In this document: positions 48,996-59,940 of the stretch, piece by piece
How positions within the stretch are numbered: the stretch's first letter is position 1
Layout: every line of letters starts with the position of its first letter
NCBI GenBank assembly: GCA_905182995.1
Contig: CAJJDP010000006.1
Location: 711,502-775,501, forward strand
Source of the DNA: Paramecium octaurelia
Lineage: Eukaryota > Ciliophora > Oligohymenophorea > Peniculida > Parameciidae
Reading direction: 5' to 3'
Length of the DNA stretch: 64,000 bases
Position numbers and translations under genes: made by a program
Notes under the pieces: model-generated
Told to the model about the DNA's origin: nothing
Databases searched by the model: none
The model's input: the letters and a program-made list of their open reading frames with translations, nothing else

Positions 48996-51587
48996 TCATT
49001 TCTTCTTTAGTTCAGACAGTCTTTTATCTTCTTTTAGTTTTCTATCCATTTCCTCATATTTAAGAAGCGCTTAGGATTCAAATCTAATAGCTCTTTACTC
49101 CAAAATATCAATTCTAAATTGTATATTGATATATTCATTATCATCAGGATCTGCCTTTTTCTACTACATTTATTCAGCTTGATCTAATTTAGCTCTTTCT
49201 TCCTCTAGTTTTTTTTGGATAATGGCTGCTCTAGAGAGTAAACTAAAAGTAAAATGTAAAATAAAACCGCTCCTTCAATTTCGTCATAACATCTTTTTAG
49301 ATATCCAAAGCCTCGTTGTAAGAAAGTACTTCCTTTCCTAATAACTTTCTCTTTTCCAAATAAGGAAATAGGTAATCTTTATCAGCTTATTCCCTTTATT
49401 TTTCTTCTTCAGACTTCTTTAATGTTTCTTTATATCTTTCTCTAGCTTTGTCATGGAGTGTTTTTTCAAGTCTTAGATCTTGAGATCTCAATTGCTCTTC
49501 ATCCTTCTTTACCTCGTCTTCTTGATTTTTAATGTGTGTTAAACATTCCTTTTCTAACAATGAAACTACATATACCTAAATTTGCTATTCTTTGATTCTC
49601 TTAAGAAACCAAAGCATCTTCATTTTTTTTCTCAACCCCGGTTTCATTTAACTTTCCTAGTCCATGCATATTCTCCCTCTTTAACTCTTTGACTTATGGA
49701 TTGATTTCTCCTTTATTCATATGATAATAGACTCTAAAATCATAATGATTATTATTACCTAATAACATTCTTAACCAAATCTATGACGACCTTTTATGGT
49801 TACTCACTTGCTGGGTACAATTCGCTTAATTCATATTTTTATGTCATTTTAGTGATTTTGACTTATCCCATATATCTATCATTATGGATTAAATCTCTTT
49901 ATTCAAATTTCTTATCCTTAGCATCAAATCTAACAGATCTATAGATAACTCTATCATCTCTATTCTCGTATTCTTCTATTGTTTTTTCACCAATTTTTTC
50001 AATTCTTTTTATCAAACCATCATGATTTCTTGTTGGATAATATAAAATGATCCTTAATTATCTGTCTATCGTAGTAATAGTCTTTCTTTGAGGTTTATTT
50101 CCTGGTTCATACTCTTCAATGGTCTTAAATTCATAGGGGAATCTTCTTTTCAATACTAATTTGTCAGATCTATGTTTGTAAAAGTATCTAATTTCATGGA
50201 CTTTCAATCTTTTATAATCCTGATAAATAGTGAATCTCTAAACTAACCCATCCTTTTCTTGCGAATAGGGAGCATAGGAATCTATTTTACATTTCTTATA
50301 AAAGACTGTAGACTCTCCCAGAGGAGTTCCTTTGAGAAAGGACTCTTTATCAATAAACAGTTTAGGAGGCCAAGGAGGTGGCATATCCAAGATCTGAGCA
50401 ATATCTTATAGTTATTATTATTAAGGATCGACTTATTTTTATTATTGATTATGATCTTCACCGTAATTGTAATCTTCGTCATCTTATTAACTCTATTCAA
50501 CGAGAGTATCTAACATGACGTATTCCCAATTCATGGAGGTATCCATTTCATCGAAATTTAAATCTGCAACTTTAGATTCAAGTTTCATGTTAATCCAAAA
50601 GTTCTTATTGTTAAAAACTGCATCTACAGTTAAAAATGGACTTTCATTGATTTAATAGATCCTTCCAGTTGCAGGTTCAATAAAGAGATTTCTTTCAACT
50701 CCTCTTTTCCCTGCTTTCAAGAGAATCCAACAATGAATTCTCTTTCCAGCATAGTAATCTGCTCCCATTTGATCAGGTTCATCATCATCAATGGTGAGAG
50801 CTATTCTTTTTTATTCTTTTTCAAACTCTTCCTTTTACTTCTATATTTTGGTGTCATATTTAGAGACAATTTCCTCTTTTGGAAGGATGGCAAATTCATT
50901 ATCTTTGAGTTCATCATTGTCTTTATCTTTGTCTTAATCATCCTCTTTGATTCCATTGTTGATGAAGATGTATTCAAGATCTGATTCATTTTTACTAGTT
51001 ATTGATCTAGGAGCAGTTCCATAAACGCAATACGCATCATAGCCAACTCCTATCAAAACACTGCATAGGAGCATGGCTAAATCAAAGCAATCACCTTTCT
51101 GCCACCTAGCCACATTGGTTGGACTGGGAATAACCTTGGGAAATTGATCAGGAGGATCCAATTATTCATAAGCAATGAAAAAGCTCATATATCTTGCACA
51201 TTATTCATAATTGTAGAGTTCTAGATAGCCAATTTTTTGGGGACGCAAGGTTGTGCAGATAAATTTATAGAGATCGCATTCGTTTTTGGGATAGAGAAAA
51301 AGATTTCTTCTTTCATCGTAATGTAATTGAAACTGTTTTTAAAATTATTGCACATGCTCCAATACTAATTCTTCTTTGGGAGAGTTTTCTAGTGATAATG
51401 TAGAAGTTGGTATACCTTTGTAACAGAAAGGGACTGGAATGTCTTTGCCCTCCTTGAAATCTCGACATCTCTACAATTTTTCATTGACAACGGTTGCGTT
51501 GCCAGACTTCAAGATGGCAAGTATATTATTTTATTGCTACTGGGCTTGTTTCTAAATTTCAATATCACTAACTGCATTATTTGACAT
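48996..51587 (-). CDS. Dynein regulatory complex subunit 7 (DRC7/CCDC135) homologue, ~860 aa
   Basis: DRC7 is a component of the nexin-dynein regulatory complex in motile cilia. The transglutaminase-like core is conserved (PPDQFPKVIPSPTNVARW, QKGDCFDLAMLLCSVLIGVG, YDAYCVYGTA, IHCWILLKAGKRG). It is followed by an acidic insert, the FFYK/RRFPYEFKTIEEYEPG region, TRNHDGLIKRIEKIGEKTIE, DRVIYRSVRFD, and a C-terminal coiled coil (LKEDKRLSELKKK). The full span is 864 codons, close to the usual ~870 residues, so few introns are present. Start 51587 (MSNNAVSDIEIQKQ). It fits the heavily ciliated lifestyle. Confidence 0.92.
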
Positions 51588-51702
51588 TTGAAGTACGATT
51601 ATAAAATAATAATTATTAATATGTTCTAAACAAATACATGTGCGATTCAAGTTTGTAATTTTTAGTTTCTTAGTATTTGAATTTGTGATAATATAAATAA
51701 TT

Positions 51703-52876
51703 ATGTTAAAGAAAGCTTAATAATAACAGCCGACAAAACCAAGCACACGCGTTGCGACATTGGCCAATGATGAAAATCAACAGCAATAGGTTTGTTATGC
51801 TATCTATATTTTAGAGATCTGAATAAGCCCAAAAATATACTCTTAACCAAATTGTTGGAAATGGCACATTCGGAATGGTTTATTTAGTATGACACATTAT
51901 TCATCGCCTTAGGCCACCAATTCAGTAACAGGAGAAAAAGTAGCCATCAAGAAAGTGTTTCAGGATAAGAGATACAAAAACAGGGAGCATTTGATCATTT
52001 AAGAACTCAATCATCCATGTGTAATCAAGTTAAAGGAAGCCTTTTTCACTTAAGGAGATAAAGTACATATGCATTTGATTATTAGGGGGACGATGTTTAT
52101 TTGAATTTGGTTATGGATTATATACCTGATACATTAAGCAAAGTAGTTAGATATTACAGAAAAGCCAAATAGCAATTTCCCAATGTCTTATTAAAAGTTT
52201 ATGGATATCAGATGTTCAGAGCTCTAGCATATATGGAAGGTAACATCACTAGTTTAAAAATAGGAATCGGTATTTGCCATAGGGATATCAAACCATAAAA
52301 TATATTGGTTGATCCAGCAACTCACGTACTTAAGATATGCGATTTCGGATCTGCGAAGAAACTCTAAAAGGGGGAACCCAATGTGGCCTACATTTGTTCT
52401 CGTTATTATAGAGCCCCTGAATTAATTTATGGAGCTACTGAATACAGTACAGCAATCGATGTTTGGTCCATCGGTTGTGTAATTGCAGAGATGCTTATTG
52501 GAGAGCCTCTCTTTCCAGGAGAAAGTGCAACAGATCAGTTAGTTGAGATTATTAAAATATTGGGAACTCCAACGTAAGAACAAGTCAAAATGATGAATCC
52601 TTAACACAAAGATTTCAAGTTTCCCCTCATCAAATGCCACCCCTGGCAGAAGGTACTGGATAATTGTTAATGGCACTCTAGGTGTTTGCTAAATTCAAAC
52701 CAGACGCCTTGTTTATCGATCTAATTTCTAAGTTGATGGTGTATCCTCCTAAAGAGAGATTGAGACCGTTAGAAGCCTTGGCACATCCTTTCTTTAATGA
52801 CATAAGACAAGCAGGGTTTGGCATTCCCAATTAGACTTTACCAGATTTCTTTGATTTTACTAAGGGTAATTAATGA
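51703..52876 (+). CDS. Glycogen synthase kinase 3 (GSK3) homologue, 348 aa
   Basis: A CMGC Ser/Thr kinase with all catalytic motifs: [55 protein letters not shown], and the GSK3 activation loop [18 protein letters not shown] with the Tyr that is autophosphorylated. The [14 protein letters not shown] and MNPQHKDFKFP segments are GSK3-specific. Five introns (25, 26, 23, 24 and 29 nt) are removed, giving 349 codons. A short Q-rich N-terminus precedes the kinase. It is divergent from DRC7 with 115 bp between the starts. Confidence 0.96.
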
Positions 52877-52994
52877 GTGAGTATTATTTATAGAGGAACT
52901 CTCAATTCAACCTGAAATCGCACCCAAATTATACCCAACTTGGTACCAAAAGAAATAATGAAAATTACATAACTAATTATATATAATTTATATA

Positions 52995-54696
52995 ATGAAT
53001 CCGGTCAGAGTATTTCCATTGAAATTCAATGAATAACAAAATACTCAAAGCACTTCGAGTTCGCCATAGTTAAAGAAGAAGCAGACTCCAAAACTATTTG
53101 AAAAACCGTTGCTTTTAAACATGTCTCCCGTATTGTAAAAATTCAAATTTGATTGAAGAAACGGGCAATCGCCAATTAAGGGCAAATTTAATGTGAAACG
53201 ACTCACTGTAAATCCCAAGCAGGAAGACAAATTCTAATTTGTAGCTAATAATACGATTTTCATAGACCCAATAATAAAGACCACAATAGTCAACAAGTTC
53301 ATCCCCAAAGAAGAGAGTAATCAGTGGAGCAACCAACGTTGAAGTATTTCTACTCTATACCTAGGCATTATCTCCAATGAAACTACCGAATCTTCGTCGA
53401 GCAGATACTCAAATAAATAACAATTTACTAATCAAAGATGAAACTCTGTAAGAGATGCAAAGTTCAAAAAGAAAGGATACAAAAACCGATGGAACCCCTT
53501 CAGTAATCAGTTATCTAAGCAATCTAGTAATTAATTAGAGGATCAATAATAAAATTGATCTCAGACGTCACTCCCAATTCTAGACCCTCTGTTTCAAGGG
53601 CCAAATTGGCATCCCAAACCGTCGATCAAGACATTAAGCCAAAACCTACTAATTAAATGATGATGCTATATGGGCGATCAACCAGTCAAGCAGGCTTAGT
53701 AAACACTATTGTGGCTGACAATGAAATGCAAGATTACGTCACTTTGTTCTACTCTAAGTATTGTGTATGAATATAAGATCCCAAGCTGGATAAAATGGGT
53801 CAGGCTAAACTAAAACCAATTAAGACAGTGTGATTGCTACTAACAATTTGGGAGGAATTAAAAATAGATACATATTTTCAGTTTGTGATGGCCATGGTGT
53901 CTATGGACATTATGTGTCATAATTAGTTAAGAAGTTGTTACCAAATATCATAGATTAACAAATTAAGTCGAATGTTGGAATGTAAGAGAAAGACATAGGC
54001 GAAAATCATTTCACTGACATATCAAAGGCCATGAATTTAGGCTTTTCGAAAATGCAAAAGGATTTATCCAACAGTGGAATTGACATTACATTTAGTGGAA
54101 CAACTTGCTCTCTGGTCTTAGTTTCTGGACCTCATTTATGGTGTGCCAACATAGGAGACTCAAGATCAGTAAACTTGATATATAATATTCTTTAGATTTT
54201 AATTCAGTAATAGAATAATTAAAAATGGAAAACCATCGAGTTGAGTAATGATCATAAACCAGATCTACCTAATGAATACAAAAGAATCATCTCATCAAAA
54301 GGAAGGGTTGAACCATTTATCAGTGAGAATGGAGAGATGATCGGTCCACCTAGAGTCTGGTTATTGCATGAACAGATTCCAGGATTGGCCATGAGTAGAT
54401 CCTTTGGAGATTATGTGGCATCAACTGTTGGAGTGAGTTGTGAACCAGAAATCATTCATTACAAAATGAATGCCAATTGCGCATTCTTAGTTGTAGCAAG
54501 TGATGGAGTGTGGGAATTCTTTTCAAATGAGGAAATCTAAAAGATTGTAATTTCACATTGGCAACCCAATATGACAGCTAAAAGAATAGATGAGATATGC
54601 GATCATATTGTAAAACTCTCCACTCAAAGATGGCATCAAGAAGATGAAGTTGTAGACGATATTTCAATTGTCATAGCCTATCTCTAAAAACCATGA
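52995..54696 (+). CDS. PP2C-type protein phosphatase with long N-terminal extension, ~515-527 aa
   Basis: The C-terminal ~300 residues are a PPM/PP2C domain with metal-binding motifs: SQAGQNGSGQTKTNQD, VCDGHGVYGHYVS, FSGTTCSLVLV, ANIGDSRS, LAMSRSFGDYVAS, VVASDGVWEFFSN and the final DDISIVIA. It dephosphorylates Ser/Thr using Mn/Mg. The N-terminal ~220 residues are Ser/Gln/Lys rich. Introns of 25, 21, 25, 20 (ends AAG) and 27 nt restore the frame. One problem remains: an in-frame TGA at 53154-53156, which disappears only if a 36-nt intron starting GTCTCC is spliced. The start is the first ATG of this frame. Confidence 0.85.
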
Positions 54697-54728
54697 TAAT
54701 TTAATTTAAAATATGTTTCCTTATTAAT

Positions 54729-56243
54729 TCAAGATTTCTAATTTAATTCTAATATAGATCTTTTTTACACATTCATTTGAGGAGTCTCTTATGTCGATTC
54801 CATAATTGGAGTCTAAGTGGCATTTTCACAAAAAGAAATCTTTTGATTAGATTCACCATCTAATAAATCAGCTTCCATTACTGCTGTTTTTAGTTTAATA
54901 TTTGTAAAACTGAAAATCGTAACTGAACATAACAGCACAATCACTTCAATAGAAAATGTGAGTGTGACTCTACCTTTGTTGCTATCAGAACCACCTACTA
55001 CAACAGCCAAAAATTATGAAAAAAATACTAAGAATATTCGTGATCCTATATACATTATCCCAACTGCAAAACTTGCATTTATCGGAAATATAGAATCGCA
55101 ACTCATATCCATTAATAATGGGACATTTGGCATAATAAACAGTCCTACTATGCCTATCGAGATGTAAATTGCTATTTTATCCTCACTGATAAGACAAAAA
55201 TAAAATAAAACCAAAGATGAAATTGAGAGTATCATCATTAAAATTGCTATTTGTTTTCTTCTATTTGTATATTTCTTTAATATTCCAGCTAACAATGCTA
55301 AAGATGCGACTGCACTGATGTTCACAATCGAACCTGCTACAGAGACTTGTTCCTTGCCCTAACCGCAAGCTTTTAAAAGAAAGGCTAAAACAATCATCAA
55401 TGATTTTGTCAATCCCATAAAAAGAGCATAGGCCTAAAAACAAAACAGAAATTGCTTGTTAGTAAAAATTTTGATAAGTGTCCTTTTTATATTTTTGGAT
55501 TTTTCTTCTTATTTAACCAACTCTGAAGGTGGTGTTGGAGGGTTATTCTTTAAAGTCAAGAGGCATGGCAACAGTGCGATTGCAAAGTAGAACAATGTCC
55601 TATTGAGTTTATTCACTAATTCCATTCCTTTTTCTATTGATTCATTTGATCCATCGTATTTATAACCCGAAAATATAAACTTACCCGGTATCATAAACGT
55701 AAGCACACTAGAGAAAAGATTTAGCACATTCATCACCGTTATTATGATGGGCCTTGCTTCGGGATAAAACCAATTTTAAGCCATTGTGGCCTAACAATTC
55801 AGAATGAATGGTTTTCCAGCTCCTATTAAAGTTTAACCAATCACAATTAAATAAAAACTATCTAGTATGTAAACGATACTCTGTTTAATTAACGAATAGT
55901 TTTAATAAGCTTCCAAGAATTGTTAAAATTACTCCAATTTTTGAGGCTGTTGCCCATCCATAAATTACAATGACTGATCTATTAAACAGGATTATGTACA
56001 TTAAGAACAAGGAATCGATAAAATTGGATGCATAATCATATAGCTTGTAGCTGCCATAGTCACTAAAGTCTCTGAAGTGTCATAAATTGCTATAAGCTCA
56101 TTAGAAACGGAAACATAAATTTCTCCAGGGATATTGTTTACGAAAACGGCTATGATATAAAAAAACACAATGATCCATCTGTATTGATATAATTTAGGTC
56201 TTTCACAGTCTAATTTATGATTTATCGGTGTTTCTTGGTCCAT
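54729..56243 (-). CDS. MFS transporter, FLVCR-like, 488 aa
   Basis: A twelve-helix major-facilitator protein of the FLVCR/DIRC2 group (haem or choline transport in animals). The family sequence starts KLYQYRWIIVFFYIIAVFVN and contains the signature stretch GQTLIGAGKPFILNCQATMA then NWFYPEARPIIITVMNVLN. A cytosolic loop (KNNPPTPPSELVKQEEKSKN) separates the two six-helix halves. The second half includes SVAGSIVNISAVASLALLAG. Introns at 55974-55999 (26 nt) and 55858-55879 (22 nt) are removed for 489 codons. Stops of this gene and PP2C converge 32 bp apart. Substrate not inferable. Confidence 0.85.
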
Positions 56244-56652
56244 TATTAGAGATACAAAATTAGAATCACAATAATAATTTGATAAATGAGTTTGAGATTA
56301 TTGATTTTATCACTAATATAAAAAAGTAAATTTGTAAATAATTAGATATTTTTATTATTATTTTTATCATTGAAATGGAATAATAATCTGATGATCAAAT
56401 AGCAATTTGAAATAAAGTTGTTGAGAATAATTTATAAAGAATTTATATTTAATTTATGGATTAAACTTTTATTTATAAGAAATAATATATCGGAATTTTA
56501 AAGGGAATGAGTTATCTAGAGTGTTTCATTTGGCTATTGTTTTTTTGGTGATTCCCTTGGATGTATGAACTCAGAATGGGGAAGTTTTTTGTCATACACT
56601 CAAAATTTGCATATTTAAAAATACAAAAGAACAAACCAATTAAAATCAAAAA
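56244..56652. other. Intergenic, 409 bp
   Basis: AT-rich spacer between two minus-strand genes. No feature recognised. Confidence 0.5.
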
Positions 56653-57400
56653 TCAGAAAATAGCACATTTATCACAACATTAGCAGTTTCCACTTTATGG
56701 TTGATCAATAACAACAACGTGTAAGACAGAATCCTTTAATGCCTTTTAAGAGGCTGTATCTGGAACTCCGGAATCGATTTTTTATTAAGTTTAAATGGTT
56801 CCTTGGCTCTTTTTTTATTGTCTTCTTTGATCATCTATCAGTTGTTGAGCCTCTAACTGTTGTTGTCTTAGTTCCTCATGCATTTTCTTAATCTTCTCTC
56901 CTTGAAATATGACATAAACCCCATACCTTCAGCCAGAAAGATATTATCTGCAACAACTGAGCCAGAGTATTTAGACATTTCAAATTTGAGTAATCGTGCT
57001 TATTCGATTATGGGATGGAAATATTCGTAGGCCTACATCTTTTTTTCATCATCAAATTCATCTTTCAAGCGGTATTGTGGCCTGTCAACAGTAGGAGGTT
57101 GGCTATCAGGATATTGAATAAGTATGCAATGATCTTTGACAAACTACTAAAAAATCTTGATAGTATCTATAAATGGGCCAGCCTTGATGTAACTGGGTAG
57201 TAATTTAACTTTTACCCTGCAGAACCCTTTAGAGTATGACTATTAGTCATCGCCTACACCCAATCCTTATTTAGCATCCCTTAAAGAAATGCCTCCATTC
57301 TCTGATCAAAGCATGTAGACTCAAAGTTTTGGATGATCATTTAGGCCATATCTCTATATTCATTTTGCAATTCCGTGAAATTTATAATCGTATCTGCCAT
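56653..57400 (-). CDS. HPt (histidine phosphotransfer)-like protein with coiled coil, 232 aa
   Basis: Residues ~8-75 resemble an HPt four-helix domain: MEAFLQGMLNKDWVQAMTNS precedes SHTLKGSAGYIKAGPF, which carries the canonical HxLKGxxG phospho-acceptor motif (His55). HPt proteins relay phosphate from hybrid histidine kinases to response regulators. A later segment (KMQAYEYFHPIIEQARLLKF) and a coiled coil (EKIKKMHEELRQQQLEAQQL) follow, then a Cys-rich tail (GNCQCCDKCAIF). Introns at 57193-57215 (23 nt, splits the HPt domain right after the motif) and 56901-56926 (ends AAG) give 233 codons. Only 20 bp separate it from the CDK gene upstream on the same strand. Confidence 0.72.
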
Positions 57401-57420
57401 ATTTATATTATTTAATTAAT

Positions 57421-58508
57421 TCATTTTCCATACTGCATAGCCAAGTTTTGTTATCCTGGAGGGAAATACTTGACGATGTCTTCCTTGTTTAAGTCATCAA
57501 AGAATGGATGCTTCATAGCCTCCTTAACATAGATTCGTTTAGCTGGATCCAAAGCAATCATTTTTGTAACCAAATCTAAGCCAACCTATCCCTTAATACA
57601 ATACCCCTACCTTATCAAAGTTCTTGAAGAACTATTCTGGCGGTGTTGCTCTGAAACGAGGGAAAGTGGGTTTGAAGTCAGGTAGATCGGCTATGTTTGG
57701 CCAATCCTACACTGTTGGGGTTCCATGATATTAGAAAATTTTAAAGATCTAATCGATTTCACTATCACCACAAAACAGTCCATGTTTTTCAACCATTTCT
57801 GTGAGAATGCATCCGACAGACCAGATATCAACTCCCAAAGAGTATTGTTTTTAGGATAATAAGATCTCAGGAGCTCTATACCAGAGAGTCTCGACTTCAT
57901 GAGTCAGAGTTTTAATTGGAACTCCGAATGCTCTTGCCAAACCAAAGTCTGCTAATTTGATGATCCCTGTTGATTTGTCAATCAAAATATTCTATGGTTT
58001 TAGATCTCTGTGAATGATTCGTCTAGAATGACAATAATTTAGACCGTTCAAGATTTGGAAGGTGAAATGCTATTAATAATAAGTGTTGATATACATACTT
58101 TGATTTAACTAATTGTGAGATTGTGTTTATTTTAATCAAGGAATTTTTTAAAATCCATCTCAACATATTCAAAAACTAAATAGAGTTTCTTCTCATTAGG
58201 CTAATAAATGACTTCTTTCAAACCCACTATATTTGGATGAGGTTGAAGTTCTTTCAAAATTGAGATCTCTCTCATAGCAGTGGAGGGAACACCCTCATCT
58301 TCATTCTCTAACTTGATTTTCTTAAGAGCCACCAATTCTTTAGTCACTGAATCACGAGCCTTATAAACAACACCATATGTTCCTAAGCGCATTTGAATTA
58401 CACAATACCTTCTCCTATTTTCTCCAATTTCTCATACCTCTCCAATTATCTATTATTGCTACTCAACTTATCGCCTCCTCTTAAATCATAGAAATTTTGT
58501 GCTTTCAT
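57421..58508 (-). CDS. Cyclin-dependent kinase (CDK1/2-like), 335 aa
   Basis: Kinase motifs are complete: [11 protein letters not shown] (residues ~32-42), VALKKIKLE, the cyclin-binding helix as PSTAMRE (a PSTAIRE variant), [27 protein letters not shown], and T-loop [16 protein letters not shown] with the activating Thr. A 30-residue N-terminal extension ([20 protein letters not shown]) is unusual, because most CDKs start just before the GxGxxG loop. Introns of 26, 29 and 25 nt (near 58395, 58080 and 57600) are removed for 336 codons. Drives cell-cycle or macronuclear/micronuclear cycle steps; the cyclin partner is unknown. Confidence 0.94.
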
Positions 58509-58676
58509 ATACCAATAATCATACTTAGCATTTCTGTAAAATAAATTCAAAAATTAAAATATTAACTGTTATTTATGTCAATCTTATTAGAGAAAAACTC
58601 ATTTTGCCAAATTCCAGAATACAGTCTTGCTACACATTCAACTTACATAGTTTTTCATTTATATTTTAATATAATA

Positions 58677-59921
58677 TCATTTCTTTAAATAAATCACACA
58701 TTTATATTCAACACTTTATTCTAAACTCTCTAATCTTCCAATTCTATACCCACCCTATCCATGAAACAACCACAAAGAGAACCGTAAATCACCCTCTTCA
58801 TTATCCACATCTGGATATCTTAAATCCACCTTACTCATAGGACTAAAACCAATACAGCGATTCCGGAAATAATACCAATATATTTCACCATTACGACTCC
58901 TCCTGGCCAGCTTTAAGTCTTAGGTTTCAGTGTAAAACTCTGATGCGTAATCAGTTGCACATAATATAAATTAATCCGGATCATTTACACTGACTCCACC
59001 TATGCATATTTAAGATTAAGCCGTGCATCTTTGCTTTATCAATTCGATATGTGTTTAAGTGAATGGTTTATTGAATAACTCTTCATAGACTTTAGTAAAC
59101 CCTTTCATTTCTAAAGTATTGAATCTCACTTATTTCTAAATGCAAAAGGGTGATTGATTCATTGTACCGATTGCACTCTACTAATCGAAATCGATTCTTT
59201 GCAAAGATTAAGTTTCACTTCTATCATTTGGAAAGATTCGACGACTTTGCATCAAATAGCTCAATGGTTTTTCAATCAAATTTGTTATGCTATTAATCTA
59301 ATATAACAAATCCTGTATTTGCTCTGTAAAGCTTTAGTGAACAATACTAGATTTTGTAATAAGAGAGATATCTTTGCAAAAGAGTGAAGCCTCAAAGATC
59401 AACTTCTATGCAAAGACCCTAAAATCGATCATTTGGTTCATAATCGATTGGTTTAAAGTCGGGTACACCATTATTGTAATGGATAATATCACAAACATCT
59501 TTGGCTAATTATTCATAATCTTTTTCTGTTAGATTAGGTTAATCAATGTATTTCCGCTTTAATATGCCTACCTTACTCTCCTACATCTCCTAATTAGCAT
59601 ATTATGATATCTGGTCTTGAAGTAGTCGAACTTTGTTCAAAATTGCATTTTTGCTCATCTAAATAGAATCTGTCAACTCTTTGTTTTTCTAATTGTATTG
59701 CTTGATTTCACGATCCCATTCATTCTTAATTAGAGTGTCCAAATTAGATCGATTGATTGATTTATGACCATAATGCTCATCGCCAAGACATATAGACCAC
59801 ACAATGCCTTTTTGGAAATCTAACACTTAGAGTCAAGACATAGATGGATAATCTTTTAATCAACTTCTGAATGTTCCTAAATAGAACAAATAACAGTCGT
59901 TGCTTTTTTGAGTAGATTCAT
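58677..59921 (-). CDS. Hypothetical protein requiring a +1 frameshift (or two ORFs), ~408 codons
   Basis: ORF1 starts MNLLKKATTVICSIQEHSEV and, after a 20-nt intron (59820-59839), continues VWSICLGDEHYGHKS, a coiled coil (REIKQYNQKNKELTDSIQ) and VPDFKPIDYEPNDRFQGLC, ending GAT-CTT-TGA at 59392-59400. The +1 frame then reads EASLFCKDISLITKSS and runs 237 more codons with rich composition (CIGGVSVNDPDQFILCATDY; ARRSRNGEIYWYYFRNRCIG; LWLFHGQGGYRIGRLES) to TGA at 58677. No GT-AG intron of length 1 mod 3 and normal size joins them. The total (1245-20-1) is 408 codons. Family not recognised. The start lies 19 bp after the Ca2+-ATPase stop. Confidence 0.6.
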
Positions 59922-59940
59922 AAATTAAAATAATATATAT

